NCBI GenBank assembly: GCA_964579365.1
Contig: CAZOFW010000029.1
Location: 1-6,557 of the forward strand
DNA from: JAKPKF01 sp964579365
GTDB taxonomy: Bacteria; Patescibacteriota; Dojkabacteria; SC72
Direction: 5' to 3'
DNA length: 6,557 nt
The position numbers and the translations under genes are program-made. Position 1 is the stretch's first letter, and the number at the start of each line of letters is the position of its first letter. Below, in pieces: positions 1 through 4,997 of this stretch. The notes beneath the pieces were generated by a model that was given only the letters and a program-made list of their open reading frames with translations, ran no database searches and was not told the DNA's origin.

Positions 1-176
1 GTGGCGAGAATCTTAAGATTGCTAAGAAATTATTTTCTCGTCCTGTATATGAAGAGATATGGAAAATCCATAAATTAAGAAACCAGGTTGTTCACGACGA
101 TATGTTAATATCTGAAGATAAGATGAAAGAGGCTTACAGAATATATAATCTTTCAATAACAAAAATATTAAAATGA
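1..176 (+). CDS. 3' end of an unknown protein with an RNxxVH motif (partial)
   Basis: An open frame enters from the left edge (first complete codon at position 3) and runs 57 codons to a TGA at 174-176. The visible C-terminus is helical and charged, and contains IHKLRNQVVHDD. This R-N-x(3)-H arrangement matches the Rx4H pattern of HEPN-like helical domains and also the 'LRNxxxH' tail of small uncharacterised membrane proteins that I recall from CPR genomes; without the N-terminus I cannot choose. The stop overlaps the next gene's start as ATGA (173-176), so the two genes are very likely co-transcribed and translationally coupled. That the frame is coding is well supported by the coupling and the protein-like composition; the function is unknown. 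Confidence 0.7.
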   Translation, partial: GENLKIAKKLFSRPVYEEIWKIHKLRNQVVHDDMLISEDKMKEAYRIYNLSITKILK

Positions 177-733
177 AAAAATTACTTTTAGTAATCGCCC
201 TACTCTTTTTACCCTCAAATCTTTTTGCACAGGAAGATATGGTAACTACTGTGGCTCAGGATAGCCAGTACTTTAATCTGACCTTAACACAGATATCCCA
301 ATCCGTTCTTAATAAGTCTGTTAAATATCGTTTAGAGGTTACTCCTCTTAAGGATTCAGCTAAGACACAAATACTTTGGGAAGTTCCTGTATCGTTTTCT
401 GTCACTGAAAAACATCCTGAGTTTGTTTCCCTTTCTTCTGGTCAAACATATGTGTACGAGGCTACAGTATTGCCAAACAGAGCTGGTACATACGAAATAA
501 CAGCAACAGTCACCTCTTGGCAGTTTGATACAAACTACACTAATACAGCGAGTCAAGCTCTAACTTTGAATGATTCCTTGGTATCCCAGCCTGTTTCTTC
601 AGATTACCAGATGGGTGTTATACTTTTTACCGTACTAATTTTGTTGCTATCTGGGGGTGCTATTTGGGGAACTGTAAAGCTGACAAAGGTGATGATGCGT
701 AGAACAAAGAAGTGGCTTACCCCACCAACTTAA
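173..733 (+). CDS. Exported protein of unknown function with C-terminal membrane anchor
   Basis: The 186-residue product is not recognised as a named family. Residues 1-19 form a clear signal peptide: two lysines, a hydrophobic core (LLLVIALLFL) and a plausible cleavage after FA at 18-19. Residues 25-135 are rich in T, S, V and Y with alternating polar and apolar residues, and GTYEITATVTSW (105-116) reads like a strand of an Ig-like or CARDB-like beta-sandwich; this fold is inferred by eye. Residues 147-170 are a transmembrane helix followed by a basic tail (MMRRTKK), predicting an outside domain held by one helix. No catalytic motif or Cys pair is visible. The start is fixed by the 4-base ATGA overlap with the preceding gene; there is no Shine-Dalgarno sequence. 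The stop overlaps the convergent regulator gene by 3 bases. Confidence 0.8.
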   Translation: MKKLLLVIALLFLPSNLFAQEDMVTTVAQDSQYFNLTLTQISQSVLNKSVKYRLEVTPLKDSAKTQILWEVPVSFSVTEKHPEFVSLSSGQTYVYEATVLPNRAGTYEITATVTSWQFDTNYTNTASQALTLNDSLVSQPVSSDYQMGVILFTVLILLLSGGAIWGTVKLTKVMMRRTKKWLTPPT

Positions 734-933
734 TTCTTCAAGAAATAACAGATATCTACTCCTAATGCTTCAGATATCTTAAATAGGTTTGAAATTGGAG
801 GATATACCGTACCTTTTTCATACATACTAATAGATTTGTCAGATAGTCCGACTCTCATTCCCAATTGTTTCTGGGAGTATCCCTTAGCTTCTCTTGCGAT
901 CTTTAATTTTTTTGAAAACATCTTTACATCCAT
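730..933 (-). CDS. Small XRE/Cro-C1-type helix-turn-helix regulator
   Basis: The 67-residue protein consists almost wholly of one HTH_3 domain (about 6-62). LKIAREAKGYSQKQLG is the typical first helix and turn, QKQLGMRVGLSDKSISMYEKG (21-41) holds the helix-turn-helix with S31-S36 at the recognition helix, and PPISNLFKISEALGVDICYFL closes the five-helix fold. Members bind operator DNA, usually as dimers; there is no extra sensor or peptidase domain, so any inducer is unknown. The ATG at 931-933 lies one base after the stop of the upstream coiled-coil gene, implying co-transcription and coupling; Met5 is an alternative start. No toxin gene lies beside it. The stop lies within a TTAA shared with the convergent gene. 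The family call is sure; the target is unknown. Confidence 0.9.
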   Translation of the reverse strand: MDVKMFSKKLKIAREAKGYSQKQLGMRVGLSDKSISMYEKGTVYPPISNLFKISEALGVDICYFLKN

Positions 934-934
934 A

Positions 935-1498
935 TTAGTTAGAAAGAGATTTCAAGAATTTATATAGTTTGTCTAAAAAGCTTTCTTTCTTTACAGGGTT
1001 ATTCACTGTACTTATTCCTTCATTGGAGTTGTAATATGTATTATATTTATCAGTTGGTAATTCTCCATTAATATATGGCGCTACTTTCTCTTCTCTTAGT
1101 CCTACAATTATCTTGTTTTTTTCGTTTAGAATATTTTTTAATTCGTCATGCTCCTCTTTCATATCGTCAATTCCATGCTTAAGTTTGAGGATATTGCTCA
1201 TTGCTAATCTTTCTCTTTCTTCTAATTCAGGATAGGTTCTTCCTTTTTCAACAATTTCCTTGTGCTCGTCTGAATTAAGAAGTTTTTTTGTTATTTCCTC
1301 CCTCTTCAAGACACTATACTTGTACAAAGAAAGCTCTCTACTAGAGGGTTTTCTGCCAAGTACTTTTTCATATACTTCTTCAACCATTGGTATTTTATCT
1401 GAAAGAGATTCAAAATCAGAAAACATAGATCCACCTCCTTTAGAGTATGAATCTGTACTATCACCTTTGTCCCACATTGGAACATCAACGTTTTTCAT
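935..1498 (-). CDS. DUF4214-like domain protein with central coiled coil
   Basis: The 187-residue protein has no signal peptide or membrane helix. Residues 36-84 (VEEVYEKVLGRKPSSRELS ... LLNSDEHKEIV) match the pattern I know for DUF4214-type domains: a Y-x(3)-LGR-x-P turn, helices, then an 'LxxSxEh' end. Such domains occur in surface proteins and glycosyltransferase-linked proteins; their biochemical role is unclear. Residues 90-137 are strongly charged with heptad-like spacing and are probably a coiled coil. Residues 140-170 are polar and likely disordered, and 173-185 is a short amphipathic helix (FLDKLYKFLKSL). Two starts compete: ATG at 1496-1498 with a TATAAT 6 bases upstream, or ATG at 1424-1426 (Met25) with a near-perfect Shine-Dalgarno, which would give 163 residues and still keep the domain. 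It heads a two-gene unit with the XRE regulator, one base apart. A scaffold or surface-associated role is only a guess. Confidence 0.75.
   Translation of the reverse strand: MKNVDVPMWDKGDSTDSYSKGGGSMFSDFESLSDKIPMVEEVYEKVLGRKPSSRELSLYKYSVLKREEITKKLLNSDEHKEIVEKGRTYPELEERERLAMSNILKLKHGIDDMKEEHDELKNILNEKNKIIVGLREEKVAPYINGELPTDKYNTYYNSNEGISTVNNPVKKESFLDKLYKFLKSLSN
1433..1441 (-). promoter_or_regulatory. Near-perfect Shine-Dalgarno inside the DUF4214-like gene
   Basis: On the minus strand AAAGGAGGT, followed by GGATCT, lies just before ATG 1424-1426, with 7 bases between AGGAGG and the ATG. It is complementary to the canonical 16S rRNA 3' end. No other gene in the window has a comparable site. It may mark the true start at Met25 or a second, shorter product. 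The same bases encode Lys-Gly-Gly-Gly-Ser when read from the upstream start, so a chance match through glycine codons is possible. Confidence 0.5.
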
Positions 1499-1504
1499 AA
1501 CATG

Positions 1505-1510
1505 ATTATA
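1505..1510 (-). promoter_or_regulatory. Putative -10 box (TATAAT) for the DUF4214-like/XRE unit
   Basis: On the minus strand a consensus TATAAT lies 6 bases before the ATG at 1498, in the 43-base space after the Nudix gene. The best -35 candidate is poor (TACAAA at 1528-1533, 17-base spacer). If used, transcription would begin at or next to the A of the start codon, giving a leaderless mRNA. AT-rich DNA makes chance matches common. Confidence 0.4.
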
Positions 1511-1541
1511 TTACAAATTGTGGATAATTTGTAGTGAGACC

Positions 1542-2039
1542 TTAATCTAAGTCCTTCAAATCAAGGGAAACAAGCCCACCCTTACCATCAAACACTCCAA
1601 CTCCTGAGAATTTCTTCTCGCTGTTTAATATGCTATCCATATATATCTTCAAATCTTTGTAAACATTGTATTTCTCCAAATCCTCAATTTTTACCCATTT
1701 AAGTTTACCCTCTTCTGAATCTACAAAATCTTTTTTGTCCGTAAAACTTTTTGTAACAACTACAACAACATTATTCCCGAAGAAATTTGTAACATGTACA
1801 ATCCCAGCTAATTCATTCTTATCCGGAGTAAATCCTGCCTCTTCAACAACCTCTCTTATGGCACCATCAAAGAGATTCTCTCCTCTCTCAATATGCCCGC
1901 CAAGAGCATTAAACATACCTCCGTCAAACATATCCCCAGCTCGTTCTAGGAGTAATACTTCGTTCTGTTCATTGAAAATGAAGCTTAGGGTTCTTAGATT
2001 TACGCTATATTCTTTTTCTACTATTGATTCTTCTGACAT
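1542..2039 (-). CDS. Nudix hydrolase (MutT/8-oxo-dGTP diphosphatase-like)
   Basis: The 165-residue protein contains a complete Nudix box at residues 48-70, GHIERGEN ... REVVEEAGF, matching Gx5Ex7REUxEExGU at every fixed position; E64, E66 and E67-type glutamates of this helix bind Mg2+. The family cleaves nucleoside diphosphates linked to a second moiety. Before the box, VLLLERAGDMFDGGMFNALGG is the usual beta strand and loop; after it, TNFFGNNVVVVVTKSF and LKWVKIEDL are the expected strands and the 'W' element near the end of the fold. The C-terminal FSGVGVFDGKGGLVSLD resembles the tail of MTH1-like 8-oxo-dGTPases, but substrate cannot be read from sequence. The start at 2037-2039 begins a sensible N-terminus, and reading further upstream would enter the tRNA sequence. 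No Shine-Dalgarno is present; a TATAAG lies 10 bases upstream, abutting the tRNA CCA. Confidence 0.92.
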   Translation of the reverse strand: MSEESIVEKEYSVNLRTLSFIFNEQNEVLLLERAGDMFDGGMFNALGGHIERGENLFDGAIREVVEEAGFTPDKNELAGIVHVTNFFGNNVVVVVTKSFTDKKDFVDSEEGKLKWVKIEDLEKYNVYKDLKIYMDSILNSEKKFSGVGVFDGKGGLVSLDLKDLD

Positions 2040-2055
2040 CGTAAGATTTCTTATA

Positions 2056-2108
2056 TGGAGCAGGAGACGGGGCTCGAACCCGCAACCCTCTGTTTGGAAA
2101 ACAGACAT
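2056..2108 (-). tRNA. Partial tRNA-Gly(UCC) 3' portion truncated by the gap
   Basis: Identical to the 3' part of the complete tRNA at 2211-2287: from the end of the D stem through the anticodon arm (anticodon complement at 2096-2098), variable loop, T arm, acceptor 3' strand, U73 and CCA. The 5' part would lie in the N run. It is most likely the same tRNA gene as the complete copy, seen twice because two overlapping contigs were not merged, so it should not be counted as a second gene without checking. Confidence 0.6.
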
Positions 2109-2208
2109 NNNNNNNNNNNNNNNNNNNNNNNNNNNNNNNNNNNNNNNNNNNNNNNNNNNNNNNNNNNNNNNNNNNNNNNNNNNNNNNNNNNNNNNNNNNN
2201 NNNNNNNN
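2109..2208. other. Scaffold gap of 100 Ns
   Basis: Exactly 100 unknown bases, the conventional placeholder for a gap of unknown length. The real distance may be zero or negative (the 55-nt repeat being an overlap) or much larger. Any open reading frame drawn through it is not real evidence of a gene. Confidence 0.98.
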
Positions 2209-2210
2209 TA

Positions 2211-2287
2211 TGGAGCAGGAGACGGGGCTCGAACCCGCAACCCTCTGTTTGGAAAACAGACATTCTAACCAATTGAACTACTCCTGC
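2211..2287 (-). tRNA. tRNA-Gly (anticodon UCC)
   Basis: The minus strand folds as a full 77-nt cloverleaf: acceptor GCAGGAG/CTCCTGC (7 pairs), D stem GTTC/GAAT with loop AATTGGTTA, anticodon stem TCTGT/ACAGA with loop TTTCCAA (anticodon TCC at 2251-2253 on the complement), 5-base variable loop, T stem GCGGG/CCCGT with loop TTCGAGC, discriminator U73 and an encoded CCA. U73 is the usual bacterial glycine identity base, and UCC reads GGA and GGG codons. It starts 20 bases after the rplS stop on the same strand with no terminator between, so it may be processed from an rplS transcript. Confidence 0.96.
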
Positions 2288-2307
2288 TTTACAATACTAA
2301 TATACAG

Positions 2308-2754
2308 TTACTCGGCTTTTTCTTCAACAACTTCTTCCTTAACTTCTTCTACTGGCTCTTCTACAACCTCTTCTTTAACTTCTTCTACCTCATCTGTTTC
2401 GTACATATCCTGTATCTTGTTAATCTTTAATGCTCTCTTTCCAACTCTCTCTCTTAAGTAATAAAGCTTAGACTTGGTTACAGAACCTCTCTTTACAACC
2501 TCAATCTTAGATAGGATTGGTGAATGTAACTGTACAATCTTTTCTACCCCAATTCCGTAAGATATCTTTCTTACTGTTAAAGATTTGTTTAAACCTTGTC
2601 CCTTAATAGCTATAACTGTTCCTTCGAAGATCTGGACTCTCTCCTTGTTTCCTTCTTTAACTTTAATATGCAACTTAACAGTATCTCCAACCCTTACGTC
2701 AGGTCTTTTCTTCAACTGTTCTTCTTCAATCTTTTTAAATATATTGTTATCCAT
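2308..2754 (-). CDS. rplS: 50S ribosomal protein L19 with acidic C-terminal repeat tail
   Basis: L19 is a large-subunit protein at the 30S-50S interface. Residues 1-113 match the family along their length: RVGDTVKLHIKVKEG (21-35), QIFEGTVIAIKGQGL (41-55), VRKISYGIGVEKI (61-73), LHSPILSKIEV (77-87), and the signature RGSVTKSKLYYLRERVGK (89-106). The bacterial protein is usually about 115 residues; this one has 148 because residues 117-148 add a Glu/Val/Lys tail made of two 12-residue repeats. The start at 2752-2754 gives the standard L19 N-terminus (MDNNIFKKIEEEQ); the frame continues 35 codons further up but that part has no L19 similarity and crosses the divergent promoter region. No Shine-Dalgarno is visible. 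The gene is divergent from gpmI and followed by tRNA-Gly. Confidence 0.97.
   Translation of the reverse strand: MDNNIFKKIEEEQLKKRPDVRVGDTVKLHIKVKEGNKERVQIFEGTVIAIKGQGLNKSLTVRKISYGIGVEKIVQLHSPILSKIEVVKRGSVTKSKLYYLRERVGKRALKINKIQDMYETDEVEEVKEEVVEEPVEEVKEEVVEEKAE
2317..2388 (-). repeat. Two 36-bp tandem units encoding the acidic L19 tail
   Basis: Units 2317-2352 and 2353-2388 each encode 12 residues, VEEVKEEVVEE followed by P in one and K in the other. The DNA units differ mainly at third positions, suggesting an old duplication kept for its protein sequence. The low-complexity GAA/GTT pattern is also open to slippage. Confidence 0.85.
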
Positions 2755-2767
2755 AGTTCTATCTTTA

Positions 2768-2795
2768 AATATAATATTGGGGTTTCCAGTGGCAA
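2768..2795 (-). promoter_or_regulatory. Putative rplS promoter
   Basis: On the minus strand TTGCCA (2790-2795) and TATATT (2768-2773) are separated by 16 bases, a good sigma-70-type match (5/6 and 5/6). The -10 box ends 13 bases before the rplS ATG, so the leader would be about 7 nt, too short for a Shine-Dalgarno. It lies back to back with the proposed gpmI promoter. Confidence 0.5.
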
Positions 2796-2808
2796 TTATA
2801 GAATAAAA

Positions 2809-2836
2809 TTCAAAAATATGCCACAATGTATATACA
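2809..2836 (+). promoter_or_regulatory. Putative gpmI promoter
   Basis: TTCAAA (2809-2814) and TATACA (2831-2836) are 16 bases apart. The -10 box ends 8 bases before the ATG at 2845, predicting a leader of only a few bases. This favours ATG 2845 over ATG 2818, which would lie upstream of the transcription start. The match is moderate and the DNA is AT-rich. Confidence 0.4.
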
Positions 2837-2844
2837 AACTGCTT

Positions 2845-4374
2845 ATGAATGTCAAACAAAAAGTCCTCTTAATAGTCCTAGATGGCCTTGGTGCAGCACC
2901 AGCGAGCGAAGGAAACGCCGTTGTAATGGCCAATCCTGAGAAACTTTCAGCCCTTTGGAACATGTACCCACACACATATTTACTTGCCTCTGGAGAAGCT
3001 GTCGGACTTCCAAAAAACGTAAGAGGTAACAGTGAGGTTGGACACCTCAACCTTGGCGCTGGCAATACTGTTATGCAAACACTTCCAAGAATTAACAAGG
3101 CCATTGAAAAAGGTCTGTTAGACAGTAACAATACCCTTACTGAGGCTGTAATTCATGCAAGAAGATATGGAAGTAAGATTCACCTCATTGGGCTTCTAAG
3201 TGATGGCGCTGTTCATTCACATATTGATCATTTCAAGGCAGTAATTAACTTTCTTTCTAAAACAAATCTTGAAAATGAAGTATTTATCCATGCAATGACA
3301 GACGGAAGAGATTCATCACCACAAGCTGCCCTGACATATCTGCTTGATCTTGATAAACACTGCATAGAAAGAGGCATTGGAAAGATCGGGACATTAATTG
3401 GCAGATATTACGGTATGGACAGGAACAACAAATGGGATAGAACACAGGAGGCATATTTTCTTCTTCAAAATAATACTGGAGAAAGATTCAAAACATACCA
3501 AGAAGCCATATCCACATACTACCAGCAAAAGCTCACAGATGAATTCCTCCCGGCTACAGTAATTAATGACAGCAAGATTGAAAAAAGTGATGTTGTAATA
3601 TTCCTGAACTTCAGACCAGACAGATCGTTGCAACTTTCAAGAGCAATTGCAGATGAAAAGTTTGTTAATTTTCAAAGAAGCAAAATTGAAAACTTGTTCT
3701 TTGCTAGTATGGTGGAGTATGCCAGGGGATTTCCAAACAAAGTACTCTTTCCTAAGCAGTACCTTAATTTACCGTTGGGAAAAGTCATAGATTCATTTGG
3801 CCTTAGACAGCTTAGAATAGCGGAATCTGAGAAGTTCCCACATGTCACATATTTCTTTGATGGTGGAACATCGACGATATACAATAATGAAGATAGAATC
3901 ATGATCCCATCTCCAAATGTAGCGACATACGACCTTAAACCAGAGATGAGCGCTCCTGAATTAACAGACATACTCATTAAAAGAGTTTCTGCGAAAATGT
4001 ATGACTTCATACTTGTAAACTATGCAAACCCAGACATGGTTGGACATACTGGAAATCTTGCAGCTGGAATAAAGGCTGTAAGCACAGTAAATTCTCTTGT
4101 ACATGAATTAGTACAGAATTTCATCTCAACTGGAGGAGCTGTAATCATTACAGCAGACCACGGGAATGCAGAAGAGATGATTAATCTAGAAACAAAAACC
4201 ATGGATACAGAACATTCACTAAATCCAGTCCCATGTATAATTGCCGGAGCAGATATTACTCAAAAGAGTCTTCCATATGGAGCATTAAAGGATATTGCGC
4301 CAACAGTTCTAGATCTAATGGGTATAACCAAACCCGCAGAGATGAATGGACAATCATTAGTTAGAAAGATTTAA
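2845..4374 (+). CDS. gpmI: 2,3-bisphosphoglycerate-independent phosphoglycerate mutase
   Basis: This cytoplasmic enzyme interconverts 3- and 2-phosphoglycerate in glycolysis/gluconeogenesis using two metal ions (usually Mn2+) and a phosphoserine. The 509 residues equal the family's normal size (about 510). Visible motifs: VLDGLG with metal ligand D13; GNSEVGHLN with catalytic S63; SDGAVHSHIDH with H124; TDGRDSSP (152-159); GRYYGMDR (187-194); FRPDR (256-260); KFPHVTYFF with K330; NYANPDMVGHTG with D397 and H401; ADHGNAEEM with D438 and H439; TEHSLNPVP with H457. All expected metal and phosphate ligands are present, so it should be active. The frame is open back to 2596, but that extension is antisense to rplS; ATG 2845 (MNVKQKVLLIVLDG) gives the family N-terminus. 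ATG 2818 is less likely. The stop overlaps the convergent DedA gene in a TTAA. Confidence 0.98.
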   Translation: MNVKQKVLLIVLDGLGAAPASEGNAVVMANPEKLSALWNMYPHTYLLASGEAVGLPKNVRGNSEVGHLNLGAGNTVMQTLPRINKAIEKGLLDSNNTLTEAVIHARRYGSKIHLIGLLSDGAVHSHIDHFKAVINFLSKTNLENEVFIHAMTDGRDSSPQAALTYLLDLDKHCIERGIGKIGTLIGRYYGMDRNNKWDRTQEAYFLLQNNTGERFKTYQEAISTYYQQKLTDEFLPATVINDSKIEKSDVVIFLNFRPDRSLQLSRAIADEKFVNFQRSKIENLFFASMVEYARGFPNKVLFPKQYLNLPLGKVIDSFGLRQLRIAESEKFPHVTYFFDGGTSTIYNNEDRIMIPSPNVATYDLKPEMSAPELTDILIKRVSAKMYDFILVNYANPDMVGHTGNLAAGIKAVSTVNSLVHELVQNFISTGGAVIITADHGNAEEMINLETKTMDTEHSLNPVPCIIAGADITQKSLPYGALKDIAPTVLDLMGITKPAEMNGQSLVRKI

Positions 4375-4991
4375 TTCTTCTTTACAATTTTGTATATCCC
4401 CCTTGTAATGTATGCAACAACAAGAACTCCAAGGACTACATATATGACATTCTCATATTTACTAACATAACCTTCGACAACTTCCCAGTTCTCTCCAAGA
4501 AAAAAACCTGCGAAAGCAAGTATAGAAGACCAAAGAAGAGATCCTAACAATGTATACAAAGAAAACACTCCAAAATTCATTTTCGACACTCCTGCTGGAA
4601 AAGAAATGACTGTTCTTACAATTGGAATTAATCTTCCAAAGAAGACAATTCCGTTACCATACCTGTCGAATGCTTTGTATCCTTTATCCAGGTCTGAAGC
4701 TGGAATAAACATGTACTTACCAAACCTTCTCAAGAATTTATCTACTCCTTCCTTACCCCATCTTCCGATGAAGTAAAATGGAAGAGTCCCAAGATATGCT
4801 GCCAGTGACGCTACAATTATGGTTATATATATATTCATCCCATCTCTTGCACAAACAAACCCAGAGAAAGGCAAAATTATCTCACTTGGGATAGGAGCAA
4901 AGAAACTCTCAAGGAACATAGCAATTGCAACTCCAGGATAACCCAATGTCGAGATAGCATTAACAAGCCAGTCAATAATAGTAGAGATCAT
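4371..4991 (-). CDS. DedA-family (VTT domain/SNARE-associated) membrane protein
   Basis: The 206-residue integral membrane protein matches the DedA/VTT family in length and motifs: LESFFAPIPSEIILPFSG (27-44) with the conserved E28 and PSE, the FFGRLIPIVRT motif (117-127) with its G-R-x(2)-P-x(2)-R core, FPAGVSKM (131-138), and LGSLLWSSILAFAGFFLG (149-166). DedA proteins support envelope integrity and proton-motive force, and several members are lipid scramblases or undecaprenyl-phosphate or phosphatidylethanolamine flippases; which lipid this one handles cannot be told. Hydrophobic segments lie near 18-47, 53-76, 114-132, 140-166 and 182-200. The start at 4989-4991 is 6 bases after the DUF192 stop, so the two genes form an operon. 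No Shine-Dalgarno is seen. The end overlaps gpmI by 4 bases. Confidence 0.94.
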   Translation of the reverse strand: MISTIIDWLVNAISTLGYPGVAIAMFLESFFAPIPSEIILPFSGFVCARDGMNIYITIIVASLAAYLGTLPFYFIGRWGKEGVDKFLRRFGKYMFIPASDLDKGYKAFDRYGNGIVFFGRLIPIVRTVISFPAGVSKMNFGVFSLYTLLGSLLWSSILAFAGFFLGENWEVVEGYVSKYENVIYVVLGVLVVAYITRGIYKIVKKN

Positions 4992-4997
4992 TGTTGT

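Larger units (their letters stand above)
2054..2263. repeat. 55-nt exact direct repeat flanking the gap (2054-2108 and 2209-2263)
   Basis: The last 55 bases before the Ns equal the first 55 bases after them, with no mismatch. Each copy starts with TA, then the complement of CCA, and runs to CAT inside the tRNA. Because one copy ends and the other begins exactly at the gap, this is the suffix-prefix overlap expected of neighbouring de Bruijn graph contigs. A duplicated tRNA 3' end from site-specific integration would look similar but would not need to stop exactly at both gap edges. Confidence 0.9.

Noticed and set aside
3..176. HEPN toxin of a toxin-antitoxin pair
   Set aside because: Only the Rx4H motif is visible in a truncated gene, and the coupled neighbour is an exported membrane protein, not an antitoxin.
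730..760. Terminator hairpin around TTCTTCAAGAA after the convergent stops
   Set aside because: The stem is about 5 weak pairs with a one-base loop and no T-run; it is also inside the XRE coding sequence.
1542..2276. Long open frames running through the N gap on both strands
   Set aside because: They read unknown bases as amino acids and consist of tRNA sequence plus antisense of the Nudix gene; only 1542-2039 (-) is real.
2056..2287. Tandem array of two tRNA-Gly genes
   Set aside because: The copies stop exactly at the gap edges, which is better explained by one gene in two overlapping contig ends.
2210..2461. Ser/Thr-rich plus-strand open frame opposite the L19 tail
   Set aside because: It is the antisense of the Glu/Val repeat and the tRNA, a usual by-product of low-complexity coding sequence.
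2596..2844. N-terminal extension of gpmI to 592 residues
   Set aside because: The added part is antisense to rplS and has no phosphoglycerate mutase similarity; the length from 2845 fits the family.
2755..2859. N-terminal extension of L19 by 35 residues
   Set aside because: It has no L19 similarity and covers the divergent promoter region; the start at 2754 gives the normal N-terminus.
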